Positions 13,263 through 22,926 are shown, counted from the stretch's first letter. The stretch is DNA of 64,000 nt from Agrobacterium vitis (GCF_014926405.1 NZ_JACXXJ020000002.1:88865-152864); one strand, 5' to 3'. Notes: generated by a model not told the origin, from the letters alone. Program-made: numbers and translations.

Positions 13263-13646
13263 GTTTAGTGAGCCAACAGATTTCGCTTCGCTCCCAAATC
13301 TTGTAAGAGGTGAGTTAACCGGTCATTTCAGGTTCGCCGTATTTCATTTCAATTGTAATATGCTTCTGCCGACGCAGGCTGCGCGGCTTTGCGGTACTCA
13401 AACCGCCCCGCTCACCAATGATGACCCCAGATAATCCCGTCTAGCGCAATCGAACGGATGCCGTGACTGCCGTTCCAAGGCGATCACTCCGTTGGCTTAA
13501 AAGATGCGCGGTACCGCCGATGAGGGGGACGTTGAACGACTGCTGGCAAATCTGACGACATCTGCTTTCAGCCCGAAGCCCCGACATGTGAAGTAATTTC
13601 AATGTAAATATAACAGCATTAGCACTGCAAGAGTTGTTCTTCTTCT
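13263..13646. other. Spacer with no supported gene
   Basis: No convincing coding or structural signal seen. Confidence 0.3.
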
Positions 13647-14279
13647 CTATAGAGGTTTCAAGTCTATTAAATCCTCAATATCTTCGAGAATGTGAGTGGG
13701 ATTGCTGCAGGCCAAAGCCTCTCTCTTGGCATAACCCCACGTAACTCCCGCGGAGGCAATGTTTTGACTCGTCGCTGCCTCAATATCACGAACCTCATCT
13801 CCGACAAGAAGGACTTCATTCCGGGACTTTTTGCACCGGCGAAGTATCTTATTGATCCTTTTGCCCTTCCCAAATACCGGCGAGCTACCCTCTATATAAG
13901 CAAAGTATCTCTCCAATGGCCCGAGCACGCGCTGAATATTTTCAATGCTGTTCGAACTTAAGATTGCAAGCTCCACCCCTTGATCTTGGAGGAGAAATAA
14001 GACCTTTTCTGTCCTAGGGAACATATCGAACGTTGCTTCGCGAGCCAGTTTACGCAAATCTCTCACGATCAGAGGAACGCGCCATACCGGTACTCTCAGC
14101 CATTTCAAAACCTGGCAAACTGAAAGGCCACGCAGATATTCAATCTGAGTGTCGCTGGGCGTTACAAATCGGTGTCGTTCGGACATTTCCCTCAGAGCGC
14201 TTATCATCCAGGCGCTGCTGTCGGCCAATGTACCATCAAAATCAAATATTATTAGCCTATAAGCGTCACTTTTAGCCAT
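13647..14279 (-). CDS. HAD-superfamily hydrolase (phosphoglycolate-phosphatase type)
   Basis: 210 residues. HAD motif I is LIIFDFDGTLADSS near the N-terminus (nucleophile Asp and the Asp two on), motif II is LAILSSNS, motif III includes the Lys of FGKGKRINKIL, and motif IV is LLVGDEVRDIEAA. An alpha-helical cap fits between motifs I and II. These are complete, so it should be an active phosphatase, with unknown substrate. It is flanked by AT-rich non-coding DNA and has lower GC than the tra or kup genes. A role with the neighbouring vir genes is possible but unsupported. Confidence 0.8.
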   Translation of the reverse strand: MAKSDAYRLIIFDFDGTLADSSAWMISALREMSERHRFVTPSDTQIEYLRGLSVCQVLKWLRVPVWRVPLIVRDLRKLAREATFDMFPRTEKVLFLLQDQGVELAILSSNSIENIQRVLGPLERYFAYIEGSSPVFGKGKRINKILRRCKKSRNEVLLVGDEVRDIEAATSQNIASAGVTWGYAKREALACSNPTHILEDIEDLIDLKPL

Positions 14280-14910
14280 ACATACTTTCCATATTTGTAT
14301 ATACGCACAATTGTCATTATATATATCATGTTAATACGATATCTATATTTAGATAATGCTGTATCAATACAGGTTTACAAAACACATCTCTTCAGTATAC
14401 CGATTTTGTAACAATATATTCAGGGATATTCGAATTGTCCCTGTTGGCCGCGATCTCGCTTCAGGACTATCATTCCCTGAATGCTGGTTAAACAGAAACT
14501 GTGTTTCAGCAGTAACGCCCGCGATCGGTTTGCTGCTGGGGGATACTGGGGAGCGACGTCGTTCGTTATACAACGCTACCGAATTCAATCACATGGCTAA
14601 GAAGTATCTGGTGATCCACGCACACCACCTCGTGACGGCGAGCTAAGTTAAAGACAGAATTTGCAGCAGCTCGACCATGAAATCGAGCACGCCATCTTTC
14701 GCCCTCCCATGCGAACTCGAGGCGACACGGGAGATCGATACCTTCACGAACGTCTGGAACACCGGCGATCTATGTCGCCTTGCTTTTTGTTTCTGCCGGA
14801 ACCTGCCACAAAAACTTCAGTGTTTCAGTTGAAACCCGGTTTTTTCCAACATGGATTGCTAGGACAGCTCAATGCACCAATATGCCGTCCCAGAAAGAGG
14901 GCCAAGCATT
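14280..14910. other. AT-rich spacer with no supported gene
   Basis: 14280-14420 is strikingly AT-rich (TATATATATC-type runs), consistent with a promoter region for the leftward HAD gene or with decayed DNA. Open frames at 14356-14646 and 14661-14912 have no recognisable domains. Confidence 0.35.
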
Positions 14911-15235
14911 GATGTGTAGATTTCTTGAATCAGCAAAAAACATGTTGATGAGACCGTGGCGCGTGTCGGTTAGACGGGAAAAGCCGTCGAATTCATCTTC
15001 GTGCACAATTGTCTATATCTGTGAGTCAGAGCTGCAGGTAAGAGATTGCGTGCAATTATGCATTGATCGGAAAGTCGACTATTTGATAGTCGACGAATTT
15101 AGCCACCATCGTTTTGATAGACATTCTGTTGTTGTCCGCAAGTATCGCGAGCTTTGCCTTGAGGTCGAATTTGCTGACTGTCTTGTTATTGTCCGTGACT
15201 TTTATGACAATGGAGTTGGCGTCCGAGGCGGCTGA
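14911..15235 (+). CDS. Unrecognised short open frame
   Basis: About 107 residues from an ATG at 14911; the frame stays open upstream to 14780. It reads SCTIVYICESELQVRDCVQL, DRKVDYLIVDEFSHHRFDRH and EFADCLVIVRDFYDNGVG. The alternating beta/helix pattern and acidic composition look protein-like rather than random, but I recognise no family. No obvious ribosome-binding site. It may be a remnant of a longer gene in this degenerate stretch. Confidence 0.3.
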
Positions 15236-16095
15236 TTAGATGCATCTACAGATTGCGTTCGGTACAGCAGAGATCGATCATCATATAGAGCGAAGTCTCC
15301 GCCGTCTCAGCTCTTGCGCTGGTACGATGGCCACGAGAACCGGCGGAAGTCAAATATGCCCGTCATCAGGTCCGCCACCGCCAGTGCGCATCTCGCACGG
15401 AATGTAGGGCAAAGTCGAACATATATGCGATCGATATAAGCCTCTCATCCTGTTTGATTCGCGCACCGCCGGCCATTTTCATCTCCAACATTACTCCATC
15501 ATGACGGTGCTTCTCGCATGGAAATACCAGGCGAGCGCTTCAGATTGTTCGGATGGCTGGGATGTTCGGCCAACCTGTTGCTGCTGTCATGGGCACCGGA
15601 GACGGCAATGCAGTTCATGCAGGCCTCGTCTTCTACCAAGGCAGCGACAGGGTTAGCGTTGTGTTTTGACCCTCCTCGCCTAATTCGCCTGCGATTACGG
15701 ACCTGGCAAATCGCCGGCGGGCATGGCGGTGAATTTCCTCTATCTCGTCGCTCCCTGGCAACGCTGTTTGGCTTCGCTTCTCTCAGCGATAGTCCATCCA
15801 TCTACACCATCCTCGGCGGCGCGATGGCAGTGCTAGGGACAATCATCGTCGCCCATTGGGAAAGATTTCATAACGGGCTCCACAAAATTACACATTGCCT
15901 TGGCCACGCCGGAAGAGCGGGCGCCGCATTGTCTGTGGCTCCATCTCCCCGTGATTTACTCAGACGCACGAAAGGTCGCGAGCACCAAGTCGCAAAACCT
16001 GGCCCCCATCAGATCAGGCCGCGTGTACCCAACCCGCCAGTCTTAAGAAGAGTGCGAGCAGGTCCTTCTAGGCGCGCGTCGAAGAGCGCATATAG
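15236..16095. other. Degenerate region between the unknown frame and virF
   Basis: Apart from the EamA remnant at 15723-15880, no gene is supported. Fragmented frames suggest decayed coding DNA. Confidence 0.4.
15723..15880 (+). pseudogene. EamA/DMT transporter C-terminal remnant
   Basis: The last two helices of an EamA-type permease can be read in two frames: MAVNFLYLVAPW from 15723, then, after a shift near 15765, LFGFASLSDSPSIYTILGG and AMAVLGTIIVAHWERF. The pattern (LYLVAP, a short loop, PSIYTILGGAMAVLGTI) is characteristic of the family C-terminus. Frameshifted and without the other eight helices, it is non-functional. Confidence 0.6.
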
Positions 16096-16704
16096 TCATA
16101 GACCGCGCGTTCCTCGAGGCCTTTCCACCGACATCAATTCCGCTCGCGCATCGTCGTGGGCCTCTTTGATCGATCTGGCGATAGGCCGAACTTTTGCCAT
16201 CACCTCGGTAGCGGAGATCTCATTAAACATAATGGGTTCCGCAACATTGAAGACCAAATCAGGAATATTCTCAATTTTACGGTTCAGGTCGTTCCCTGAC
16301 AAACTCTCTCCTGGTTGGCCGTCGTGATGGGTATACGCTACGCCTAAGACTGGGCGAATTGCGACTTCATTTTGCATTTGCAATAGTTGCGCTTCACTTA
16401 GTTGTTCTCCATCCGGCAGTGTTGCTGCCTGCCGCACGGCATGACACAACAGTTTCGCCTGTGGCGCCAGGATCTTAAGGCGTGACGAGAATTTTTCTAA
16501 AGGTTCCGTTCGAACCACGTCCCTTGTCGAGCGATGGGATTTGCTAAAATTAGCTATATTCTCCGCGGACTCAACTGGATTGTCAGTCGCTAGACGTTTG
16601 GCAACTTCCGTCAGCACAAGGTCTGGCAGATCAAGCAATTCTGTTTTGTGGGGTACCTGTGCATCGTCGTTCCCAGATGCATCATGCAAACTCGAATTTC
16701 TCAT
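16096..16704 (-). CDS. virF: VirF F-box effector
   Basis: 202 residues, the size of octopine Ti plasmid VirF. VirF is exported through VirB/VirD4 into plant cells, binds plant Skp1-like proteins through its F-box and promotes proteasomal removal of VirE2/VIP1. The F-box lies at about 22-38 (ELLDLPDLVLTEVAKRL, with the Leu-Pro pair). Much of the rest matches my memory of Ti VirF (DNPVESAENIANFSKSHR, then FNVAEPIMFNEISATEV). The C-terminus RPRGTRGL is Arg-rich, as in VirB/D4 transport signals. AAAGGAGC precedes the ATG and a vir box lies 67 bases upstream. The frame is intact, so the protein is probably functional. Confidence 0.95.
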   Translation of the reverse strand: MRNSSLHDASGNDDAQVPHKTELLDLPDLVLTEVAKRLATDNPVESAENIANFSKSHRSTRDVVRTEPLEKFSSRLKILAPQAKLLCHAVRQAATLPDGEQLSEAQLLQMQNEVAIRPVLGVAYTHHDGQPGESLSGNDLNRKIENIPDLVFNVAEPIMFNEISATEVMAKVRPIARSIKEAHDDARAELMSVERPRGTRGL

Positions 16705-17547
16705 GATATCGCTCCTTTGTTCATCAAAGGATAATATGCTACTCGGGTGGAGACGATTAAGAATTTTTCTGTTTCATTTGTAGTTTTACGGCACAATTGA
16801 TCAGCTTCGGCATCATCAAAGCGTTGGTCTGGCCATCTTCCGACGCAGCTAAGAAAAAGATTACTGTTTTTGAATACTGAAGAGAAAAACTTATAAATTT
16901 AAGAGCAATCTGCGGTAGTCTGTCCGCTCTCTTTCTCCTGCGGTCAGTACTGAACAAACTGTTTGAAGATTAAGACATCAAGTTGTCGTCAACTGTCGTT
17001 TCTGTCATTCGCGCTTAGAGCCTTCAACGTTTAAGCAGACCTCCCCGTCGTCCCAGTCAGCACCGATGACACCTAGCAAAATGCCTTGTTGGTAGCGGCC
17101 ACCGATAGGCAAACCAGCGAGGAGCGCTGGAAGGGTCGCTGTCAATCGGCCCTTTGATTGCGACTTAGTCAAGTCTGTTCTGTCCGTGCCGGGGTCATGG
17201 CCCTTTACTTTTACGAGAGTTCGGATGCCGCCCGTGAGGCAGTTTACCGGTTTAAGCGCGAGGCGGCCGAGTATCCTGAACATGTGTGGAAACCGGTTAT
17301 CTCGTGAAAATTCAGATCCGCGCAATTTCGCCGAACGTGGCGCTTGTGTTACTAAATGAAGACATCTCGACGCTCATCAAAAGCTTCGAAATCATTGAAA
17401 TGATCGACGACACAGAATAAGCTTGCTCCCGCCGGGGAGCACAATGGGCAACGCCACCACTAGATCGCGCAGCTTAAGCACGGAAACCAAACTATACAGC
17501 CATATCCGCCATCACACGATGATGTCGGCGCCTGACTTTGACCGCTG
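16705..17547. other. Region between virF and traM with doubtful short frames
   Basis: Apart from the vir box, nothing is firmly supported. On the plus strand 17197-17307 (36 codons, MALYFYESSDAAREAVYRFK onward) overlaps a GTG-started frame at 17304-17420 (38 codons, ending IKSFEIIEMIDDTE). The coupled arrangement and acidic ending look protein-like, but the pieces are too short to name. A minus-strand frame at 17005-17325 (106 codons) overlaps the first one and shows no family features. Confidence 0.3.
16771..16782 (-). promoter_or_regulatory. vir box upstream of virF
   Basis: On the minus strand the sequence is TACAAATGAAAC, 11 of 12 positions of TNCAATTGAAAY, 67 bases upstream of the virF ATG. 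It shares the A at position 6 with the virB box of this plasmid. This indicates that virF belongs to the VirG regulon. Confidence 0.75.
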
Positions 17548-17856
17548 TCAGTTAACGACGACCTTGGGAATGAAGCCAAGAATACTGATCAGCGTGTTCA
17601 GGGCGCTCATCTGCGCATGCATTTCGATGCTCGCTTCAATGTATCGAATATGCTGTGGGCCGCCAGCTTCTTTTCCGGTTTTGTAAGTCTCCGGGAGAGC
17701 CTGGAAGAGTTCATCGGCTTTTTCCACCAACTGCCGGTGTGTCCGGATAGCATCGATCGTGATTGCTTCCAGGTCCGCCGGAGGTAGTCCACGCGTCAGC
17801 CCGATCAATGGGCGGAGCTCGACCCTATTCGTCACGATTGCATCTTCCAGTTCCAT
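17548..17856 (-). CDS. traM: TraM, antiactivator of TraR
   Basis: 102 residues, the exact length of Agrobacterium TraM. TraM dimers bind TraR and block its DNA binding, setting the quorum threshold for conjugation. The sequence fits TraM throughout: VELRPLIGLTRGLPPADLE, IDAIRTHRQLVEKADELFQ, IRYIEASIEMHAQMSALN and the ending LISILGFIPKVVVN. The frame is intact, whereas the only traR seen (11.6-12.0 kb) is broken. It could still titrate TraR made from another plasmid. Confidence 0.96.
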   Translation of the reverse strand: MELEDAIVTNRVELRPLIGLTRGLPPADLEAITIDAIRTHRQLVEKADELFQALPETYKTGKEAGGPQHIRYIEASIEMHAQMSALNTLISILGFIPKVVVN

Positions 17857-18414
17857 TCCTGACCTAACCCTGGTTAGTCTGCGGTACGCCCCCGCAAACG
17901 TTGAACCCTTTGAACCCTTGCCCGGGGGTTAGAATCCGAGATGAATCGGCCCTGCGACCTTTAGCCGGAGCCTGGACATACGTCACAGGCCCCCGGACAC
18001 AAGGTCAGAGGGTTCCTGGCGCCATTCCGGTCAGCGCCAACCGTTCATCTGCGGATTCTAAGCCGCAACGCAGCACGTACTGCGTGCCCTCTTATAAGAA
18101 ACATTCCAGAATGACGCCAGTGTCGATCGAAATCACCGCGGTGCAAATCTTCACATCCTGTCCTCGGCCAAAGATATTCAACACCATACAACGCCATCAT
18201 GGGACAAACTTGTTCCAGCTTTACGACAAGTGGTGGAAATTCCTTCTCATGTGAGGCTGGCATCGCCTGCAGTTTGGCGAAACACACTATGTGGCCGGAC
18301 CCAGCCGTAATGTACGCACTTTTCCGCTGCATGCGCCTCCCGAGAACAGCCCAATTGGCCAGATGCCAACATTTGTGCTAATGTGGGTTTGTGACAATAT
18401 CCGGAGCTTGTTGT
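17857..18414. other. Spacer between traM and parD
   Basis: No gene is supported. No 18-bp tra box was found here; the region presumably holds the promoters for leftward traM and rightward parDE. Confidence 0.35.
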
Positions 18415-18669
18415 ATGAGCCGACTGACAATCGATATTACCGACCAGCAGCATCAAAATCTGAAGGCCACTGCCGCTTTACAGGGAAAGACGATCAAGCA
18501 ATATGCGCTGGAACGCCTGTTTCCCGGGGACGCGGATGGTGAAGTGGCATGGCAGCAGTTGAAATCGCTGCTGAGCGATCGCATCGGTGAAAGTCTGGCG
18601 GGAAAAGTGTCCACCCGTAGCGTAAGCGAGGTTCTTGACGAGGAACTGGCCAAGGATAGCCGCGGTTGA
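18415..18669 (+). CDS. parD: ParD-family antitoxin
   Basis: 84 residues from the ATG at 18415, preceded by GGAG at 18402. The N-terminal MSRLTIDITDQQHQNLKATA is the ribbon-helix-helix DNA-binding part typical of ParD/CopG-type antitoxins. The C-terminal acidic part (VSEVLDEELAKDSRG) would wrap the toxin. An upstream in-frame start at 18391 is less likely. The stop overlaps the toxin start, so the two are translationally coupled. Such pairs stabilise plasmids by killing plasmid-free cells and autoregulate their own promoter. Confidence 0.88.
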   Translation: MSRLTIDITDQQHQNLKATAALQGKTIKQYALERLFPGDADGEVAWQQLKSLLSDRIGESLAGKVSTRSVSEVLDEELAKDSRG

Positions 18670-18989
18670 CCACAACCTATGTTCTGGCGAATGGCGCGGA
18701 AGCGGACCTGCGCGGAATCATTCGCTACACGCGCAAACAATGGAGCGATGCGCAGGTGCGCCGATACATTACCAGGCTAGAGCAAGGTTTTGCCCGGCTT
18801 GCCTCGGGGCAACCACCGTTCAGAGACTTGGGCGAGCTTTATCCGACGCTCCGCATGGTCCATTGCGAGCACCACTACGTCTTCTGCCTGCCGCGCGACA
18901 ACGAGCCCGCGCTGATTGTCGGCATTTTCCATGAGCGCATGGACCTGATGACGAGGTTGAGCGAAAGGCTGGGGATGACCACCACGTAA
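18666..18989 (+). CDS. parE: ParE/RelE-superfamily toxin
   Basis: 107 residues from a TTG that overlaps the parD stop (TTGA). Family features: GAEADLRGIIRYTRKQWSDA, the beta-hairpin segment GELYPTLRMVHCEHHYVFCL, and the C-terminal IVGIFHERMDL followed by RLSERL. ParE toxins poison DNA gyrase; the fold is shared with RelE mRNA interferases, but the RelE catalytic residues are not evident, so ParE is preferred. It sits inside the tra region between traM and traH, an insertion relative to canonical Ti tra clusters. Confidence 0.88.
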   Translation: MTTTYVLANGAEADLRGIIRYTRKQWSDAQVRRYITRLEQGFARLASGQPPFRDLGELYPTLRMVHCEHHYVFCLPRDNEPALIVGIFHERMDLMTRLSERLGMTTT

Positions 18990-19003
18990 AACCAGGGTCA
19001 ATC

Positions 19004-19645
19004 CTATGGTTTTCGAGCGCCAATCCCCGACAGATCGATGCGAATGTCGGAAGTGTTTGGATCGGACGGAGCGTCGTCCTGTTTTGCGTTTTCGGAGCCG
19101 TCACCGGCCGGAGCCTCATTGGTGGCCGGTTCAGCTCCGTCCTTTTTCACAGGCCCAGGATCGGCGAGTTTCATCTTTCCTGGATCTTCCGCTCGAAACA
19201 CCGCCGTTCCTTCGAAGTATCCCGTCTGCCAGGCAATGATCGCGTCGTCGAACACTTGCGGTAGGACTTGCCTCTCGGTCGGATTGCCATACCATTTCGT
19301 GACAATCCGATAGACCTTGGCGAAGAGTGCCGTGCCCATGCGGATGTTCTCGCAAGCATCGACCAGGTCCGGCTTCATCTGGCCCGCCTCTACGATGCCG
19401 AGCCCGGCAGGGTATTGTGTGATCCCGACGCGAACGGTGTTGCGACCGAGGTTGTCTCCGATCAGCGCCAACGCTTCCTCCGCCGTCTTCGGCCTGGGCA
19501 CCAGTACGAGGCGGTTTCCGGAGCGGACCGTGACTGCGAGCGGGTCCGGTGCCCCTGCCCGCTCGATGAACTGTTCTACGATCGCCGGCTTCAGGCCGGG
19601 ATCGCTGCATTCTTTGATGAGGGCGGCATCGACCATCGCAAACAA
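19004..19645 (-). CDS. traH: TraH conjugal transfer protein
   Basis: 213 residues, close to Ti plasmid TraH. It is the last gene of the traAFBH transcript. Visible features: MVDAALIKECSDPGLKPAIV, VGITQYPAGLGIVEAGQMKP and YRIVTKWYGNPTERQVLP, followed by a disordered Ala/Asp/Pro-rich tail ending IRIDLSGIGARKP. The function is not well defined in Ti plasmids. It follows traB by a few bases. Confidence 0.88.
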   Translation of the reverse strand: MFAMVDAALIKECSDPGLKPAIVEQFIERAGAPDPLAVTVRSGNRLVLVPRPKTAEEALALIGDNLGRNTVRVGITQYPAGLGIVEAGQMKPDLVDACENIRMGTALFAKVYRIVTKWYGNPTERQVLPQVFDDAIIAWQTGYFEGTAVFRAEDPGKMKLADPGPVKKDGAEPATNEAPAGDGSENAKQDDAPSDPNTSDIRIDLSGIGARKP

Positions 19646-19649
19646 TTCC

Positions 19650-20927
19650 TTATCTGTTGAAAGCCGTGACGACGGGCAGTCCGAACAGTTTTGCCCAGGC
19701 CATCACGCTCACGTTTTGAATGGCGACGATCGAGGTTCCCGCGGTCCACCATCCGTTGCCCGGGGCAATGATTGCGCTGGGGGAATGCAGCATCGACTGC
19801 AGGACCGGCCAGAGGAGGAGCTGCTCGTAGCAGATCAGCGCGGCGAGCTTCTGGCCGTCGCTTTGCACAACTGGATTGCCAAAGAGGTTGGCGCGGGCTC
19901 CACCGCCCTGCCCGGTCCAGGCCCGCCATGGCTGCCACATGGACACCGGGACGGGCATGCGTTCACGATAGAGAATTCGAGCTTCGTCAGCCGAGACCGT
20001 CACCATGACATTGTCGTAGCCGCCCGGATCGATGACGGCCGCGCCAGCGATCACAGTGAGCTCCGAGCCTTGCAAGCCTTGGCTCCAAAACCTCGCGACG
20101 GTCGGTGTCCAGAAACCGAGTGCGCTTTCGGGAAGAACGATGAACCGGGTTTTCACTGATGCCGCCGCGAGCACCGTTGCGATCAGGTCACGGTGATAGT
20201 CGAGCGAGCCGTCGCGTCCGAGTTTCTCACCTTGTTCGAGGTCGACGCCCTTCCATCCCTCGGGTAGATTCGGCGAAGTCCACGTAGCGGCGGACCAGAG
20301 CCACAATCCTCCCAGGACGATGGTGGCAGCCGGCCAATATCGCGATGTCATCATCGCGAGGCCGGCTGTCATCGCGACCAGCCCCCACCATCCCCATCCC
20401 GGAAAGAGCACACCTGCAGCGATGAGCGGATGTGCCCAGCCGGTTATGCCGAGGGGCGGCAGTCCCATGAGCACCGCCGCCGCCAGATAGCGTGCCGCCA
20501 TTGCCATTCCCGATCGACCTTCCCCCGTGTACATCCCTTCCGGTTGCCCCTTCCAGAGCGCCGCATGCACCCCGGCGAAGGAGAGCGAAGCAGCTGTCCA
20601 GAGCAGAAGCCCCGGCCAGAGATCGGCGCCATAGAAGTTGGCGACGCCCTGCGGCAGCCCACGCGACGCAGCCAGAAAATATCCGGCCGACACCAGCACC
20701 GCCGTCAGCCGCGACGGCGACATCGCCCATAGCGCCGGAAACAACACAGCGACCGGAAGGGTCAGGACATGACCACTCCAGGCAATCCCGCCGCAAGCGA
20801 CAGATACGGCGATGAGCAGGCAGGATCGCTGCCTGTTATGGATTGAACGTGAGGACCGGCCACGCCAGGCCGAGAAGGCCCGTGTCGGGAACCGGTCCAA
20901 AATACCGACTATCATAGGAGCTCGCAA
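19650..20927 (-). CDS. traB: TraB conjugal transfer protein (nitrilase-fold, membrane)
   Basis: Up to 425 residues. The N-terminal half is hydrophobic with several membrane helices ([41 protein letters not shown]). The C-terminal half has nitrilase-like features: the Glu of [12 protein letters not shown], a Lys-rich link, and the nucleophile Cys in [13 protein letters not shown], as in Lnt-type amidohydrolases. It increases transfer efficiency in Ti plasmids. The listed start overlaps traF by about 90 bases; the family start seems to correspond to codons near HNRQRSCLL just after the traF stop, where no ATG is present, so the true start is uncertain. Confidence 0.87.
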   Translation of the reverse strand: MRAPMIVGILDRFPTRAFSAWRGRSSRSIHNRQRSCLLIAVSVACGGIAWSGHVLTLPVAVLFPALWAMSPSRLTAVLVSAGYFLAASRGLPQGVANFYGADLWPGLLLWTAASLSFAGVHAALWKGQPEGMYTGEGRSGMAMAARYLAAAVLMGLPPLGITGWAHPLIAAGVLFPGWGWWGLVAMTAGLAMMTSRYWPAATIVLGGLWLWSAATWTSPNLPEGWKGVDLEQGEKLGRDGSLDYHRDLIATVLAAASVKTRFIVLPESALGFWTPTVARFWSQGLQGSELTVIAGAAVIDPGGYDNVMVTVSADEARILYRERMPVPVSMWQPWRAWTGQGGGARANLFGNPVVQSDGQKLAALICYEQLLLWPVLQSMLHSPSAIIAPGNGWWTAGTSIVAIQNVSVMAWAKLFGLPVVTAFNR

Positions 20928-21363
20928 AGGATGAGTGAAGAAACAGATTTCTCAGTGGCACGATGCCGGTCTTGAACGGTGTGATTGGCCTGCCCTCGCC
21001 ATCGCTCGTTCGAACCTTCGATGAGGCAAGAGGCCTGCCGTCGACAGTGACATTCACGCCGATTTCGATGTGCTGTCCGGGAAGTGCCGCCACTGTCTTG
21101 ATAAGCGGCGCAAACCCACCGGGGCAGAGGCCACGCCTGACATAGCCGCGGCGGCGTGCCTCCTCGAATGACGCGGTCGGCGGTGGGCAGATGAACACGA
21201 GATCGCCGACCTCGACCGGACGCTGCAGGGCCATGATACGCCAGAGCCCAAGCGGCTCGCTCGGCGTCAGGTTCAATCGAAAGCCGCCGAAGTATGCGAT
21301 TGCCGCCAGAGCGGCGATCATCCCGCCCAGGCCGGCCAGGAACAGGAGAAGCCGCCGCCTCAT
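20836..21363 (-). CDS. traF: TraF conjugative-transfer signal peptidase
   Basis: 175 residues, S26-peptidase family. TraF-type proteases mature and cyclise conjugative pilins (TrbC). An N-terminal membrane segment ([23 protein letters not shown]) is followed by the catalytic region [16 protein letters not shown], with the nucleophile Ser of the PSEPLGLW motif, and [15 protein letters not shown] with the catalytic Lys. The C-terminal [20 protein letters not shown] is typical. Its start overlaps the traA stop by four bases. Confidence 0.93.
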   Translation of the reverse strand: MRRRLLLFLAGLGGMIAALAAIAYFGGFRLNLTPSEPLGLWRIMALQRPVEVGDLVFICPPPTASFEEARRRGYVRRGLCPGGFAPLIKTVAALPGQHIEIGVNVTVDGRPLASSKVRTSDGEGRPITPFKTGIVPLRNLFLHSSFASSYDSRYFGPVPDTGLLGLAWPVLTFNP

Positions 21364-22778
21364 TGCTTCATCACCGGCGTCTGACGCTGGGCGAGCCGCA
21401 AATCTTCGGCCTGACGCAGGGTCTGGACGGTGCGCTCGTGAGCGGCGAGCTGCTGGGACGTGCGTATGATCGGCCAGGCTTCCTTCAGATGCTCCTTCTG
21501 CTCGGGCTGCATCCCGTCTGAGAGTTTGTCGAAGAGCTTTCCGGAGGGTTCGCGCGCGGCATTGGTGAGCAGTGTGCGTTCCCCGAACCGCTGGGTGACA
21601 GCTTGGTTGAACCCGTCAATTTCCAGCTTGGTTTCCCGATTGCTCAGTGCATATGCCATGGCCGCCGGCAGATCGTTGCGGTCGATCGCGTCACGCACGC
21701 GCTCCAGCACCACATGTGCTGCCGGCGACAATGCCGGGATGTCGATCGACACGCGCTGACGCAATACCTGCTCGTCAGCCTGCAGCCGCTGCACGGCGGT
21801 CTCGCGCATCCTCAGATACTGCTTGAGATCGCGCTTCAGGGCCGGAACATTGAGGTTTGCAACGCGACGGTCCTCGCGCTCGGTCTTGCTGGCAAGAATG
21901 CCGGTCTTGCCCTTCAGCGGTCCGATCGACGCCGGGGCGGTCGTCAGCGTCTGAAGCGCCAGTTCTGCCGTTTCTTTATCCGCTAGCACCGCATCGAAGT
22001 TCATCGCCCGGAAGGCGGTCTCGGGATCAGCAAAGACGTAAGAAAAGCGGGTCGAGACCTCTTCCCATTGTTGTCTGAGGGCTGGATCGGTGTCGAGCTT
22101 TTGCTCCACCGTATCGGCGACGGAACCGGAAAATGTCCTGATGCCTGCAACCATGGGCGCGGCCTCCTTCATCGTTTGGGTTTTTAAGGGGTGGTGCAGA
22201 CCGAGACGCTCTGCAAAGACAGCAAGGCGCTGGCCGAGATCGACAAGTTTCGTCTTCTGGCGCAGCGTCCAGTCGAGTTGGTCGCGTAGCAGCGTCCGCG
22301 CCACCTGGACGATGTTAAGGCCGCGACTTTCCGCAAACCGCAGCGCCTCGCGGTAAAGCTTTCCGCGCTCATAATCGAGCGTGGTCTCCTTGGCTTGGAT
22401 GTGTTTTTCCACGAAGTCGCGAACTAACGCGATGTTCTGCTCCGGGGTGAGCTCCAGCGGAAGAGCGATTGTGAGGTCCCGGGCAAGCTGCGCATCGGCA
22501 CGTTTTTCGAACGCCTCGACCTTGTTCCAGAAGGCTTCGACCGCTCCCGATACCGAGCGATCGGCGATCAGCGCCCGCACCCATTTCGGAGCATCCACAG
22601 GAAGTAAAAACTCCTCATGAAGCAGCCCCTGTTTGCGGGTGTAGTCGATGGTACGGGCCTCGCGCTCGTACTCCATCTTCGCGCAGTGCCGATAGGCCGC
22701 AGACAGCACCACGCTGCGGCCACCGCCGCGGCTGACGATACTGGCTGCAAAATGGGCGATGGCCACGGCGTAAAACAC
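21360..22778 (-). pseudogene. traA: TraA relaxase/helicase with a large in-frame internal deletion
   Basis: 472 residues against roughly 1100 for Ti/rhizobial TraA. The first 127 codons are the MobA/MobL relaxase N-terminus: MFYAVAIAHFAASIVSRGGG, AAYRHCAKM, the Tyr-bearing DYTRKQGL, and LTIALPLELTPEQNIALV. At FVEKHI the frame then jumps into the far C-terminal domain (QAKETTLDYERGKLYREALRF, LDWTLRQKTKLVDLGQRL). The relaxase histidine triad (usually HDAPGNPHIH) and the whole RecD-like helicase with Walker motifs are missing, yet the frame is unbroken. Nicking activity should be lost. The start is preceded by a GGAGTG sequence and faces oriT. The product could still bind oriT or DNA-processing partners. 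Confidence 0.87.
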
Positions 22779-22818
22779 TCCTGGTTCGAACCTCGTTCGT
22801 CGGAAGCGACAACCCTAC

Positions 22819-22880
22819 GACGGCCCCGCCAGGGCCGTGGGCAAGCACGTCGCATCAGCGACGTATAATTGCGCCCTTGG
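22819..22880 (+). other. oriT: Origin of transfer (oriT)
   Basis: Lies between divergent traA and traC, the Ti plasmid position. It has an inverted repeat ACGGCCC/GGGCCGT at 22819-22837, a second ACGTCGC-ATCA-GCGACGT at 22847-22864, and then TATAATTGCGCCCTTGG, which resembles the RSF1010/Ti-type nic region. Confidence 0.8.
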
Positions 22881-22926
22881 ATCCGCTCCTTCGGAACGGC
22901 GCCCTTGGATCCGCTCCTTCGGAACG
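22871..22926 (+). repeat. 28-bp tandem duplication beginning in the nic region
   Basis: Two perfect copies (22871-22898 and 22899-22926) of a unit starting GCGCCCTTGGATCCGCTCC and ending GGAACG. The first bases are part of the oriT nic core, so that half-site is present twice. Confidence 0.95.

Noticed and set aside
17005..17325. 106-codon minus-strand open frame
   Set aside because: No recognisable features, no ribosome-binding site, and the opposite strand holds equally plausible short frames.
22871..22926. Start of a CRISPR array
   Set aside because: Only two directly adjacent repeats with no spacers; this is a tandem duplication in oriT.
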